In this document: in pieces, positions 17,422 to 26,423 of the stretch
How positions within the stretch are numbered: position 1 is the stretch's first letter
Layout of the letters: every line of letters starts with the position of its first letter
NCBI RefSeq assembly: GCF_014203225.1
Contig: NZ_JACHIO010000005.1
Coordinates: 248,001 to 312,000, forward strand
Direction: 5' to 3'
DNA: 64,000 nt
Source of the DNA: Granulicella mallensis
Lineage (GTDB): Bacteria; Acidobacteriota; Terriglobia; Terriglobales; Acidobacteriaceae
Notes under the pieces: generated by a model
The model's database searches: none
Told to the model about the DNA's origin: nothing
What the model saw: the letters and a program-made list of their open reading frames with translations, nothing else
Translations under genes and position numbers: made by a program

Positions 17422-17456
17422 GTAAGCACTGAAAAAGGCGATGTCAAGGGCGGGAT

Positions 17457-17560
17457 TGTTTTTTTTGTTGTTCTTGCTTTTCTGGCTTGTCATTCGCTCC
17501 CTGCGCTCGGAATGACAAATCAGAAAAGCAACCACAACCGCAAAAACCACAACAAATCCA
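17457..17560. repeat. Collapsed inverted-arm repeat (GTCATTCCGAGCG family)
   Basis: GTTCTTGCTTTTCTGGCTTG followed by TCATT is mirrored by AATGACAAATCAGAAAAGCAAC with only about 16 bases between, against 130-150 in the full copies at 5505, 20499 and 50785. It looks like an internally deleted copy. It lies upstream of tkt; an in-frame extension of tkt reads through it but is not coding. Confidence 0.7.
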
Positions 17561-17699
17561 CAAAGCCTGCGGCTTCAACAGAGCCCGAATTGTTACGGTA
17601 CGGTTGATACCCACGCCCTTCCGTTACACTGGACTGGCCTGTGAGAATAGGGCGCGCATGGGGCGCGCGAACACACGAGCTTACACATTTGAGGACAGA

Positions 17700-19697
17700 A
17701 TGACCGACCAGCAGAAGCAAGACGCACTCGACCAGCTTTCCATCAACACGCTGCGCTTCCTCGCAGTCGATCAGGTTGAAAAGGCCAAGAGCGGCCACCC
17801 CGGAGCGCCATTGGGCTGCGCTCCCATCGCCTACCTGCTGTACCACAAGATCATGAAGTACAACCCGGCCGAGCCGCTCTGGTCCGACCGCGATCGCTTC
17901 ATCCTCTCCAACGGCCACGCGTCGGCGCTGCTCTATGGCGTACTGCATCTGACCGGCTACAAGCTGCCTCTTGAGCAGCTTCAGCAGTTCCGCCAGTGGG
18001 GTTCGCACACTCCTGGCCACCCGGAGGTCGGTGAGGCTCCCGGCGTTGAAGTGACCACCGGTCCGCTCGGCCAGGGTTTTGCGATGGCCGTAGGTGAAGC
18101 CATTGCGGAGAAGCATCTCGCCGCAATCTACAACCACGACAATCACACCCCGGTCGATCACCACACCTACGTTCTCTGCGGCGACGGCGATCTGATGGAA
18201 GGCATCAGCCACGAGTCGGCTTCGCTTGCGGGCACATTGAACCTGGGCAAGCTGATCGTGCTGTATGACGACAACCTGATCTCGCTGGACGGCCCCACCG
18301 ACCTCAGCTACACCGAGGACGTTACCGAGCGCTTCCACGCTTACCACTGGCATGTGCAGATGGTCGAGGACGGCAACGACCTCGTCGCCATCGAAAGAGC
18401 GATCCGTGCGGCTCAGGCCGAGACCACCAAGCCCTCGCTGATCCGCGTGCGTACGGTGATCGGCTATGGCTCGCCCAAGGCCGGCACGAACAAGGTTCAC
18501 GGCGAAGCGCTGGGCGCGGAGGCCACCAGGGCCACGAAGAAGAACCTTGGCTTCCCCGAGGACAAGAGCTTCTACATCCCCGAAGAGGCCGGTCAGAACT
18601 GGCTGCAGGCGAAGGATAAGGGCGCAAAGGCCCAGGCCGAGTGGCAGGAGAAGTTCGACGCCTACAAGAAGGCCTACCCCGAACTGGGCACCCAGTATGA
18701 GCGCGCCTTTGCGGCGAAGCTGGCTGAGGGTTGGGAGAAGGCGATTCCCACCTTCCCCGTGGACAAGCCCGTGGCTACGCGCAACGCCGGCCAGGTGGTG
18801 TTGAATGCTGTCGCAAAGATTGTTCCCGAACTGTTCGGCGGCGCGGCTGACCTTACGGCTTCCACCAAGACCATCTTCAAGGACTCACCGAGCTTCCACG
18901 TCGATCCCAAGGGTCGTAACGTGTTCTTCGGTGTGCGCGAGTTCGGTATGATGGCCGCGGTGAACGGCATCGCGGCACACGGCGGGCTCATTCCCTTCGG
19001 CTCGACGTTCTTCACGTTCTCCGACTACTGCCGTTCGGCGCTGCGCATGGGTGCGCTGATGAATGCGCACTCGCTCTACATCTTCACGCACGACTCTGTC
19101 GGCCTCGGCGAGGATGGTCCCACGCACCAGCCCGTTGAGCACCTGATGAGCCTGCGCGCGATCCCGCATCTCACCGACTTCCGCCCTGCGGATGCGAACG
19201 AGACCGCTGCCTGCTGGCAGTTGGCGCTCGAGCGCAAGTCGGCCAGCTTCATGGCGCTCTCTCGCCAGGATCTGCCGGTTCTCGACGATGCGAAGTACAA
19301 GGTGTTCGAGGGCGCTCGCAAGGGTGCCTACATCCTCGACGGCAGCGGTAAGGACATCGTCCTCGTCGCCACTGGCTCCGAGGTTGAAGTGATTATGAAG
19401 GCTGCCGCAGAGTTGAAGGCTGCCGGCATCAACGCGACGGTCGTCTCCATGCCGAGCTTCAAGATCTTCGAGGAGCAGAGCGAAGAGTACAAGCTCTCGG
19501 TCTTCCCGCACGGTGTGCCGAAGATCTCGGTTGAAGCCGGTGCGACGATGGGCTGGTGGAAGTACATCGGTCGCGATGGCGTCGCCATCGGTATCGATCG
19601 CTTCGGCGCATCGGCTCCGGGGCCGATCGCTCTGGAGAAGCTGGGTGTCTCGGTTGGACACGTCGTCGAGGCTGCCAAGAAGCTGGTCAAGAAGTAA
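17700..19697 (+). CDS. tkt: Transketolase
   Basis: A 665-residue thiamine-diphosphate enzyme of the non-oxidative pentose phosphate pathway. The start is ATG 17700 (MTDQQKQDALDQLSINTLRFLAVD); the frame is open another 71 codons upstream but runs through a repeat. Markers: KAKSGHPGAPLGCAP, the TPP site GDGDLMEGISHESASLAG with YDDN, the catalytic Glu region FFGVREFGMMAAVNG, and HDSVGLGEDGPTHQP. It is the first gene of the pentose-phosphate block on this strand. Confidence 0.97.
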   Translation: MTDQQKQDALDQLSINTLRFLAVDQVEKAKSGHPGAPLGCAPIAYLLYHKIMKYNPAEPLWSDRDRFILSNGHASALLYGVLHLTGYKLPLEQLQQFRQWGSHTPGHPEVGEAPGVEVTTGPLGQGFAMAVGEAIAEKHLAAIYNHDNHTPVDHHTYVLCGDGDLMEGISHESASLAGTLNLGKLIVLYDDNLISLDGPTDLSYTEDVTERFHAYHWHVQMVEDGNDLVAIERAIRAAQAETTKPSLIRVRTVIGYGSPKAGTNKVHGEALGAEATRATKKNLGFPEDKSFYIPEEAGQNWLQAKDKGAKAQAEWQEKFDAYKKAYPELGTQYERAFAAKLAEGWEKAIPTFPVDKPVATRNAGQVVLNAVAKIVPELFGGAADLTASTKTIFKDSPSFHVDPKGRNVFFGVREFGMMAAVNGIAAHGGLIPFGSTFFTFSDYCRSALRMGALMNAHSLYIFTHDSVGLGEDGPTHQPVEHLMSLRAIPHLTDFRPADANETAACWQLALERKSASFMALSRQDLPVLDDAKYKVFEGARKGAYILDGSGKDIVLVATGSEVEVIMKAAAELKAAGINATVVSMPSFKIFEEQSEEYKLSVFPHGVPKISVEAGATMGWWKYIGRDGVAIGIDRFGASAPGPIALEKLGVSVGHVVEAAKKLVKK

Positions 19698-19806
19698 GAG
19701 GGCTCTAGGGTCCAGGGCTCAGGGTCCAGAGTGCGGTAGGCTCTGGGCCCTGAGCCGTTAAGTAAGCTTTCTAAACCCTGGGCCCTAAACCCTGAGCCCT
19801 CAGAAG
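19698..19806. repeat. Word-array hairpin (AGGGCTCAGGG / CCCTGAGCCCT)
   Basis: The words AGGGTCCAGGGCTCAGGGTCC on the left are mirrored by CTGGGCCCTGAGCC and CCCTGGGCCCTAAACCCTGAGCCCT on the right. The whole 110-base gap between tkt and rpiA is built from imperfect repeats of the word and its complement, giving a long stem. Confidence 0.75.
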
Positions 19807-19814
19807 GTGGCAAT

Positions 19815-20495
19815 ATGACACAGGATGAAGCAAAGGCACTGGTCGGCAAACGGGCCGTGGAGTTCGTGAAAGACGGCATGGCCGTGGGCCTTGGCACCGG
19901 CTCGACCTCGACGCTGTTTATCAAGGCTCTGGGTGAGCGCGTAAAACAAGGCTTAAAGATTCGCTGCGTAGCGTCGAGCGATGCGAGCCACAATCTGGCG
20001 GCGTCCCTGGGCATGGACATCACCACACTCGACAAGCTGCCGGAGCTGGATGTGTACATCGATGGCGCGGACGAGGTGGCTCCGGGCCTGACCCTGATCA
20101 AGGGCGGCGGCGGTGCGATGCTGCGTGAGAAGATCGTCGCGAGTTCGGCGAAGAAGTTCATCGTGGTGGTCGACCAGACGAAGGTTGTAAAGGTACTGGG
20201 GCGGTTTCCATTGCCTGTCGAGGTCATCAAGATGGCGTTGCCGCTGGTGCACTCGAAGCTGGCTGCGCTGGGGCTGAATCCGTCGCAGAGACCGGCAAAG
20301 AGCGGCGAGGGACCTTATCTTACGGACGAAGGAAATTACATTCTGGACTGCGCCTGCGGCCAGATCCCGGATCCTGCAGCGACGGCGGCTGCCATTCGCG
20401 ACATCGTCGGGGTGGTAGAGCATGGGCTGTTTCTGAACATGGCGAGCCTGGCGCTGATTGCGGGGGATGGTGGCGTGACGGAGATGTATCCGTAG
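19815..20495 (+). CDS. rpiA: Ribose-5-phosphate isomerase A
   Basis: A 226-residue protein interconverting ribose 5-phosphate and ribulose 5-phosphate. Signature segments: VGLGTGSTSTLFI near residue 25, IDGADEV near 81 (active-site Asp) and IKGGGGAMLREKI near 95 with the catalytic Glu/Lys. AGAAGGTGGC precedes ATG 19815. It follows tkt, separated by a hairpin array. Confidence 0.96.
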   Translation: MTQDEAKALVGKRAVEFVKDGMAVGLGTGSTSTLFIKALGERVKQGLKIRCVASSDASHNLAASLGMDITTLDKLPELDVYIDGADEVAPGLTLIKGGGGAMLREKIVASSAKKFIVVVDQTKVVKVLGRFPLPVEVIKMALPLVHSKLAALGLNPSQRPAKSGEGPYLTDEGNYILDCACGQIPDPAATAAAIRDIVGVVEHGLFLNMASLALIAGDGGVTEMYP

Positions 20496-20498
20496 TTG

Positions 20499-20735
20499 TT
20501 GCCGTTGTCTTTGTCCTTGCCTTTCTGGTTGTCATTCCGAGCGCAGCGAGTGAACCTGCTGTCTCCCGTTCTTCGCTCGTACCACCACAGATATTCGCGT
20601 TCCAGCACGATCCCTTCTGGCTTTACCTGTACTTTTCTGGTGACATGAACGAAAAGCGGGAGGAAGCAGGTTCACTCCCCTTCGGCTACGCTCAGGGTCG
20701 GAATGACAACCAGAAAGGCAAGGACAACGGCAAAA
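20499..20735. repeat. REP/MITE-like inverted-arm element (GTCATTCCGAGCG family)
   Basis: Left arm CCTTGCCTTTCTGGTTGTCA with TTCCGAGCGCAGCGAGTGAACCTGC; right arm GCAGGTTCACTC, then GTCGGAATGACAACCAGAAA and GGCAAGG. A short extra word CCTTCGGCTACGCTCAGG interrupts the right arm. It fills most of the 328-base gap between rpiA and the SDR gene, where no gene is visible. Confidence 0.75.
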
Positions 20736-20823
20736 CGAAACGGCAAGCAGCCTCTGCTGGCGATTTTATTGACTCCGTAAAACAGACCTGCATCGCAACC
20801 CCTACCGCGCGCGTCTTTAACGC

Positions 20824-21690
20824 ATGAGCAATTCGACAGGCAATACGCAGGCAGGAAAAGTTTGGTTTATCACAGGCGCATCCACAGGCTTCGGCCGTGA
20901 GATGGCCGAGCAACTGCTCGCCGGTGGCGCGAAGGTCGTCGCTACCGCGCGCAAGCCCGAGCAGTTGAGTGCATTGGCGGCAAAGTATCCCGAGACCGCG
21001 CTGGTATTGCCTTTGGACGTCACCAGGGAAGACACAGTACAGTCGGCCGTCGAGAAGACGCTGGCAAAGTTCGGTCACGTCGATGTGCTGGTAAACAACG
21101 CCGGCTACGGCGTATTGGGCGCGGTGGAAGAGGTTACCGAAGCCGAGTTCATGCCGATGTACGAGACCAATGTCTTCGGCCTCATCCGCGTCACCAAGGC
21201 GTTTTTGCCGCAGTTTCGCGAGCGCCGCAGCGGCCATATCGTGAATCTTTCGTCAATTGGCGGCCTCGTCGGTCTGTCCGGCTGGGGATTTTATAACTCC
21301 ACAAAATTCGCTGTCGAAGGCTTCTCGGAGGCGCTCTCTGTCGAACTCGCCCCGCTGGGCGTGAAGGTACTGATCGTCGAGCCCGGCCCGTTCCGTACCG
21401 ACTTCCTGGGCCGTTCCGGCCAGGAGGTGCCCACGCGCATCGCCGACTACGATGAGACTGCCGGCAAGACCCGCGAATACATGAAGACCAACGACGGCAA
21501 GCAGGTGGGTGACCCGGTCCGCGCGGTGCAGGCGATTATCGCCGCAGTGGCGTCCCCCAATACGCCGAAGCACCTGCTGCTGGGCAAGCTGGCGCTCACG
21601 CGCTTCCGCGCGAAACTCGACGAGTTTACGCAGGAGCTCGCAGCCTGGGAACCGGTAACGCTTGGCGCGGATTTTCCTGAAGGAGAGTAA
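20824..21690 (+). CDS. Short-chain dehydrogenase/reductase
   Basis: A 288-residue classical SDR: TGASTGFGR is the glycine-rich cofactor loop (a basic Arg after it and ATARKPEQ favour NADPH), NNAGYG the structural motif, the catalytic Ser lies in VNLSSIGG and Tyr-Lys in YNSTK. An extended C-terminus matches the 'oxidoreductase with EPGPFRTDF' subgroup. The substrate is unknown. It sits inside the pentose-phosphate block but is flanked by its own repeat and hairpin, so co-function is not proven. Confidence 0.9.
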   Translation: MSNSTGNTQAGKVWFITGASTGFGREMAEQLLAGGAKVVATARKPEQLSALAAKYPETALVLPLDVTREDTVQSAVEKTLAKFGHVDVLVNNAGYGVLGAVEEVTEAEFMPMYETNVFGLIRVTKAFLPQFRERRSGHIVNLSSIGGLVGLSGWGFYNSTKFAVEGFSEALSVELAPLGVKVLIVEPGPFRTDFLGRSGQEVPTRIADYDETAGKTREYMKTNDGKQVGDPVRAVQAIIAAVASPNTPKHLLLGKLALTRFRAKLDEFTQELAAWEPVTLGADFPEGE

Positions 21691-21698
21691 GGATAAAG

Positions 21699-21720
21699 GG
21701 GCGGGATTTCGATCCCGCCC
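21699..21720 (+). terminator. Hairpin after the SDR gene
   Basis: A 9-bp stem GGGCGGGAT, tetraloop TTCG, ATCCCGCCC, eight bases past the SDR stop. No T tract follows directly, so termination is possible rather than certain. Confidence 0.5.
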
Positions 21721-21919
21721 TGCAGGCTCCGGCATTATTTTTTGCAGCCGGTATCTGTAGGGGTTGAACGCCATACCCTTCAAAACAAACGCTGTTCGCT
21801 TGAACGGGCGAAACGCCGCTTTCCGATCTGCCGCTGAAATGTTCCGAGTCTCCCCATTTCTCATTGACAGCAGTTCGGATTACTCTCTAAGAGGCGTTCA
21901 AAACGCGTAAGGATGACAC

Positions 21920-22825
21920 ATGGAACTCGGATTGATTGGCCTCGGCAAGATGGGCGGCAACATGGCAGAGCGCCTGCGCCTGGCCGGGCACAAAGTAGTC
22001 GGCTTTGATTTTTCAGCCGACGCTGTAAAAAAGCTGAACGACGCAGGCTCCGTCGGCGTGAGTTCGCTTGAAGACCTCGTTAAGAATCTCCAGGCGCCGC
22101 GCGCGATCTGGATCATGGTACCGGCGGGTGACCCCGTCGACGAGACGATTGCGAAGCTGAAGCCCCTCATGCAGAAGGGCGATATCTTCATCGACGGCGG
22201 AAACTCGAACTACAAGGATTCGCAGAGACGGCATGACGCCCTGAAGCACGAAGGCTTCGAGTTCGTCGACGTCGGAACGTCGGGCGGCATCTGGGGCATC
22301 ACCGAAGGCTACAGCATGATGATTGGAGGTGACGAAGATGTCGTCGAGCGGCTGCGTCCGATCTTCGAGACACTCGCCCCTGCAGCCGACCAGGGCTGGG
22401 GACGCGTTGGTCCCGCTGGTGCAGGGCACTTCGTCAAGATGGTCCATAACGGTATTGAATACGGCATGATGCAGGCCTATGCAGAGGGATTCGCGATCAT
22501 GAAGGCGAAGACCCCGCTCGCGCTGGACCTGACACAGATCTCCGAGATCTGGCGCTACGGCTCGGTAGTCCGTTCATGGCTGCTCGATCTGACCGCTGAC
22601 GCCCTCAAGAAGAACCCCACGCTCGATGGTCTCGAGGCCTATGTGCCGGACTCCGGCGAAGGCCGCTGGACGGTCTTCGAAGCTATCGATCTCAACGTGT
22701 CAGCGCCGGTCATTACGGAGTCGCTGATTCGCCGTCTCCGCTCGCGCGAGGACAACAACTTTACCGACCGTATGCTTTCCATCATGCGGAACGAGTTTGG
22801 TGGACACGCAGTAAAGAAGAGCTAA
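21920..22825 (+). CDS. gnd: 6-phosphogluconate dehydrogenase (decarboxylating, short form)
   Basis: A 301-residue enzyme of the short GndA/GntZ-like class (the long class has about 470 residues). GLIGLGKMGGNMAERL is the dinucleotide loop; the following FDFSADA suggests NAD preference (inference). DVGTSGGIWG is the substrate-binding signature and AGAGHFVKMVHNGIEYGMMQAYAEG contains the catalytic Lys. It converts 6-phosphogluconate to ribulose 5-phosphate. It lies next to zwf, its pathway predecessor. Confidence 0.95.
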   Translation: MELGLIGLGKMGGNMAERLRLAGHKVVGFDFSADAVKKLNDAGSVGVSSLEDLVKNLQAPRAIWIMVPAGDPVDETIAKLKPLMQKGDIFIDGGNSNYKDSQRRHDALKHEGFEFVDVGTSGGIWGITEGYSMMIGGDEDVVERLRPIFETLAPAADQGWGRVGPAGAGHFVKMVHNGIEYGMMQAYAEGFAIMKAKTPLALDLTQISEIWRYGSVVRSWLLDLTADALKKNPTLDGLEAYVPDSGEGRWTVFEAIDLNVSAPVITESLIRRLRSREDNNFTDRMLSIMRNEFGGHAVKKS

Positions 22826-22912
22826 GAGAACAGAGGATAGAGGATAGAGTGTGGAGGATAGAGCGTTCTCTCTATCCTCTATTCTCTACACTCTACGCTC
22901 TCACAACCGAGG
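22826..22912. repeat. Word-array hairpin (GAGGATAGAG / CTCTATCCTC)
   Basis: ACAGAGGATAGAGGATAGAG, TGTGGAGGATAGAGCG, then the mirror CTCTCTATCCTCTATTCTC and TACACTCTACGCTCTC. The same word occurs in the gap between valS and the BamD-like gene (59056-59188). Confidence 0.75.
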
Positions 22913-22918
22913 AGCATT

Positions 22919-24466
22919 ATGTCGACAACACAAGTCAATATCAGTCCCGAGGCGATGAAGGCCAGCCAGTCCCTGGAGCGCCGCCCCGATCCATGCATCG
23001 TGGTCATATTCGGAGCTTCCGGTGACCTGACCAAGCGCAAGCTGCTGCCTGCGCTCTACCACTTGGAGCAATCTGGCTTCCTGCCGGAAAACTTCGCTGT
23101 GCTCGGCGTCGCCCGGCGCTCGCTGGAGACCACGTTTCCGGCCGACATGAAGGACGGCATCATCAAGGGCGGCGGCGTTGATGAGACCGAAGCCAAGCTC
23201 GCGCCGTTCGTCGACCGCGTGCAGTACTACGCGATGAACTTCGACGACGACGCAGCCTACGAAGGCCTGAAGAAGAAGCTCGCCGAGATGGACGAGAAGT
23301 TCGGCACCAAGGCCAACCGCCTCTTCTACCTCGCGGTCGCGCCGGAGTACTTCTCCGACATCGTCTCCTACCTCGGCAAGCACGAGATGAACAAGCCCGT
23401 CGAGGGCGCTAACCACTGGGTCCGCACGGTCATCGAAAAGCCCTTCGGTCACGATCTCGAGTCGGCACGCGCGCTGAACGACGAAGTCAACAAGGTATTC
23501 GACGAGCACCAGATCTTCCGCATCGATCACTACCTCGGCAAGGAGACGGTGCAGAACATCCTCGTCTTCCGCTTCGCCAACGGCATCTTCGAGCACGTCT
23601 GGAACCGCAACTACATCGACCACGTCGAGATCACGGCTGCAGAGTCGATCGGTATCGAAGGCCGCGGACCCTTCTATGAAGGTGCCGGCGCGCTACGCGA
23701 CGTCGTGCAGAACCACGTGATGGAGCTCTTGAGCTTCGTCGCGATGGAGCCGCCGGTCAGCTTCGAGGCCGACGCTGTCCGCAACGAGAAGGTCAAGGTA
23801 TGGAAGGCGATCCAGCCGATCCACCCGGCCGACACGGTGCGCGGCCAGTACGGCCCCGGCAACGTCGACGGCAAGCCTGCTATCGGCTACCGCCAGGAGG
23901 ATCGCGTTCATCCGCGCTCGCAGACCGAGACCTATGCCGCCCTGCGGCTGGAGATCGAAAACTGGCGCTGGGCCGGCGTTCCGTTCTACATCCGCGCGGG
24001 CAAGCGCCTCGCGAAGCGTGTAACGGAGATCACCATCCAGTTCAAGCAGCCGCCGTTGCTGCTCTTCAAGGGCCACGAAGGCAAGGGCGCAGAGGGCATC
24101 AAGCCGAACGTCATCTCCATGCGCATTCAGCCGGACGAGGGCATCGCGCTGCGCTTTGCGGCGAAGGTCCCCGGCCCGAACATGAGCATGAGCTCGGTGA
24201 ACATGAACTTCAGCTATGCCGATGCGTTCGGCGCTTCCTCGGCGAACGGCTACGAGCGTCTTCTGCTCGATGCCATGCTCGGCGACGGAACCCTGTTCGC
24301 TCACCGTGACGGTGTGGAGGCGACCTGGTCGCTGATCACTCCGCTGCTCGAAGCCTGGGCGAAGGACCCGGTCAAGGACTTCCCGAACTACGCTGCGGGA
24401 ACCTGGGGGCCGGCAGCTTCGGACGCCATGCTCAAGAGCGACGGCCGGAAGTGGCGGAAGCTGTAA
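22919..24466 (+). CDS. zwf: Glucose-6-phosphate 1-dehydrogenase
   Basis: A 515-residue enzyme for the first step of the oxidative pentose phosphate pathway. Markers: IFGASGDLTKRKLLPALY (NADP loop), VIEKPFGHDL, and the active site RIDHYLGKETVQNILVFRFAN with the catalytic His/Lys. The C-terminus is the usual large beta domain. ACCGAGGAGCATT precedes ATG 22919. It is followed by a strong terminator, so pgl beyond it needs its own promoter or read-through. Confidence 0.97.
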   Translation: MSTTQVNISPEAMKASQSLERRPDPCIVVIFGASGDLTKRKLLPALYHLEQSGFLPENFAVLGVARRSLETTFPADMKDGIIKGGGVDETEAKLAPFVDRVQYYAMNFDDDAAYEGLKKKLAEMDEKFGTKANRLFYLAVAPEYFSDIVSYLGKHEMNKPVEGANHWVRTVIEKPFGHDLESARALNDEVNKVFDEHQIFRIDHYLGKETVQNILVFRFANGIFEHVWNRNYIDHVEITAAESIGIEGRGPFYEGAGALRDVVQNHVMELLSFVAMEPPVSFEADAVRNEKVKVWKAIQPIHPADTVRGQYGPGNVDGKPAIGYRQEDRVHPRSQTETYAALRLEIENWRWAGVPFYIRAGKRLAKRVTEITIQFKQPPLLLFKGHEGKGAEGIKPNVISMRIQPDEGIALRFAAKVPGPNMSMSSVNMNFSYADAFGASSANGYERLLLDAMLGDGTLFAHRDGVEATWSLITPLLEAWAKDPVKDFPNYAAGTWGPAASDAMLKSDGRKWRKL

Positions 24467-24488
24467 GTTGTTTTTTCGAAGAGTAGCT

Positions 24489-24533
24489 AGCTCGTCGTTT
24501 CTTGGCCTTTTCTAAAGAGACGACGAGCTTTTT
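24489..24533 (+). terminator. Rho-independent terminator of zwf
   Basis: AGCTCGTCGTTTCT pairs with AGAGACGACGAGCT (one G-U pair) around a 17-base loop, followed by TTTT. It isolates zwf from the NucS-like gene behind it. Confidence 0.85.
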
Positions 24534-24564
24534 ACTCAAAGCCGATCATCGCTAAAGAGCCGTT

Positions 24565-25254
24565 ATGAAGCGTTTCAATGTTGTGATTCCGAAGGAAGAC
24601 GGTGGGGTTGAATTTTACCCAATGAAGCAGTGGTTGCGTCAGCATCCAGAACATCTTCCTGTGGGTTTTGATGGAACATCCAAAACGTCTCATGAATTAC
24701 GAAACGCTCTGAAGAAAATGGGATGGTCGGTAAATGTCACGGACGATGAGGAACGACTTATCGTACCCAGTAGTGCAACTCTTGGTTCGACTATAGGTGA
24801 GATATTAGGTGGCGAAGAGTCGGATGATGAGGCTCTTTCCGAAGCAACGTTTGCTCTGGAATATCAGCTACGAGACTTCTTGGCGCAAAATCTAGGAAGC
24901 ATCCTTGTCGAGGGAAAGAAAGTCCGTTTGTTTGTTGACCCTTCTGGGCGAGATGGCATCGAATTCCCCACAGCTGTTGGCCCAATAGATATTCTTGCGA
25001 TTGATGATGGCGGTGATTTTGTAGTTTTCGAGCTAAAGCGTGCTCGCAGTCCTGATCATGCGATTGGTCAGTTGACTCGTTATATGGGGTGGCTAAAACA
25101 AACTATTGGCAAAGATCGAAAGATTCAAGGCGTCATTGTTGCGAAGTCGATTAGTGAAAACTTGAAATATGCAGTATCGGTTATTCCAGATGTAAGTCTT
25201 TTCGAATACGAAGTGAGTTTTCAACTCAAGTCTGTTCCGTCGCACAACATATAA
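24565..25254 (+). CDS. NucS-like (DUF91) endonuclease family protein
   Basis: A 229-residue protein. The C-terminal half has the restriction-like nuclease core of the NucS/DUF91 family: PIDILAIDDGGDFVVFELKRARSPDHAIGQLTRYMGW holds the Asp and Glu-x-Lys of PD-(D/E)xK and the conserved QLxRYMxW. The N-terminal half (about 100 residues, EFYPMKQWLRQHPEHLP...) is unlike classical NucS and may bind another partner. Codons are visibly more A/T-rich than in zwf and pgl, and the gene is inserted between them, both signs of lateral gain. A role in mismatch repair or defence cannot be decided. Confidence 0.75.
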   Translation: MKRFNVVIPKEDGGVEFYPMKQWLRQHPEHLPVGFDGTSKTSHELRNALKKMGWSVNVTDDEERLIVPSSATLGSTIGEILGGEESDDEALSEATFALEYQLRDFLAQNLGSILVEGKKVRLFVDPSGRDGIEFPTAVGPIDILAIDDGGDFVVFELKRARSPDHAIGQLTRYMGWLKQTIGKDRKIQGVIVAKSISENLKYAVSVIPDVSLFEYEVSFQLKSVPSHNI

Positions 25255-25280
25255 ATTGACAACGGAGAACTGAGAACATT

Positions 25281-26096
25281 ATGCCGCGTCCCGTCACTGT
25301 TACATACAAGGTTTGGTCTTCGCCGGCTGAGGTTGCGCTGGCTTCGGCGCGGCTGCTGGCTGCGCGCGTGGAGCAGGCTGTCGCTACGCGCGGCATTGCC
25401 CGCATTGCAATCTCCGGCGGTTCGACGCCCCAGGCGACCTTCAAGCTGCTGGCCGATCCGTCCCAGCCGTTCCTCACGACCATTCCGTGGGACAAGCTGC
25501 AGCTCTTCTGGGTGGATGAGCGCTGTGTTGCGCCGGATCATCCGGAGTCGAACTACGGTGTGTGCCGCGACCTGCTGTTGAGCAAGGTGCCGATCCCCGA
25601 GGCCAATGTCTTCCGCATGGAAGGCGAGCTCGATCCTGAACAGGCCGCCTCACGCTACGAGAGCCTGCTCCGCAACACGATGAAGCTCGAAGGCGCAGAG
25701 TCCCCGGTGTTCGACCTGATCGCTCTGGGCATGGGCCCCGACGGCCATACGGCATCGCTGTTTCCCAACACGGCCGGGCTGGACGAACTGAATCGCCTGG
25801 TCATCGCGAACCACGTTCCGCAGAAGGATACCTGGCGCATCTCGCTGACCTGGCCGGTCATCAACCAGGCGACGGAAGTGGCATTTGAGATCGAAGGTCC
25901 CAGCAAGACGGACATTCTGGCTGAAGTGCTGACGGGCCCTCGCGATCCCGAACGTCTGCCATCGCAACTGATCCGTCCTTCGAACGGCAAGCTGCTTTTC
26001 CTGCTCGACGAAGCTGCCGCGGGCAAGCTGCCCAAGGCAAGCGAGATCTTCACTACGCCCGATGGAAGCCATAAAGTGGGCATGCTGGAAATATAA
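25281..26096 (+). CDS. pgl: 6-phosphogluconolactonase
   Basis: A 271-residue member of the NagB/RpiA-fold lactonase family: ISGGSTPQATFKLL, FWVDERCVAPDHPESNYG and LGMGPDGHTASLFP are the three signature stretches. It hydrolyses 6-phosphogluconolactone, linking zwf and gnd. ATG 25281 comes 26 bases after the NucS-like gene. Confidence 0.95.
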   Translation: MPRPVTVTYKVWSSPAEVALASARLLAARVEQAVATRGIARIAISGGSTPQATFKLLADPSQPFLTTIPWDKLQLFWVDERCVAPDHPESNYGVCRDLLLSKVPIPEANVFRMEGELDPEQAASRYESLLRNTMKLEGAESPVFDLIALGMGPDGHTASLFPNTAGLDELNRLVIANHVPQKDTWRISLTWPVINQATEVAFEIEGPSKTDILAEVLTGPRDPERLPSQLIRPSNGKLLFLLDEAAAGKLPKASEIFTTPDGSHKVGMLEI

Positions 26097-26423
26097 AAGA
26101 CTGTAGCTCTAAAGAAGCAACTGCAGTAGACAATGAACCGTTAAAAAGTAGAAAGTAGAGCCGAGGCTTCGGCTTGTTTTGAATGCTTTAGCTTGAAAAG
26201 ATTACTGGGAAGCTATGTTTCGTTAAGGGCACGGGTTTACCCGTGCCGTAAATGTCTCCATGCAAGGCGGCTTTAGCCACTGAGGGAATGCCACCGGGTG
26301 CGCCGCAAATAATTGGCCGCGCTCCGTGTCCGAGGTAACTCTCATCAGCTCGCTACAACCTTTCAGTAATCTTTGAAGGCTATATTTTCAAACAGGTCAG
26401 TTCACGCAGACCTAGGGGCGTAC
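26097..26423. other. Intergenic region pgl-glk
   Basis: No gene is seen. A short hairpin GGCACGGGTTTACCCGTGCC lies at about 26228-26247, followed by a second repeat-like stretch, AAGGCGGCTTTAGCCACTGA. AGTAGAAAGTAGAG near 26146 recalls the word arrays. A frame extending glk upstream to 26373 has no ribosome site. Confidence 0.5.

Noticed and set aside
17487..17699. A 71-codon N-terminal extension of transketolase
   Set aside because: The frame runs through a repeat element; the family starts at ATG 17700.
19698..19806. CRISPR array
   Set aside because: Repeats are short, imperfect, without unique spacers of constant size and partly mirrored; no cas genes.
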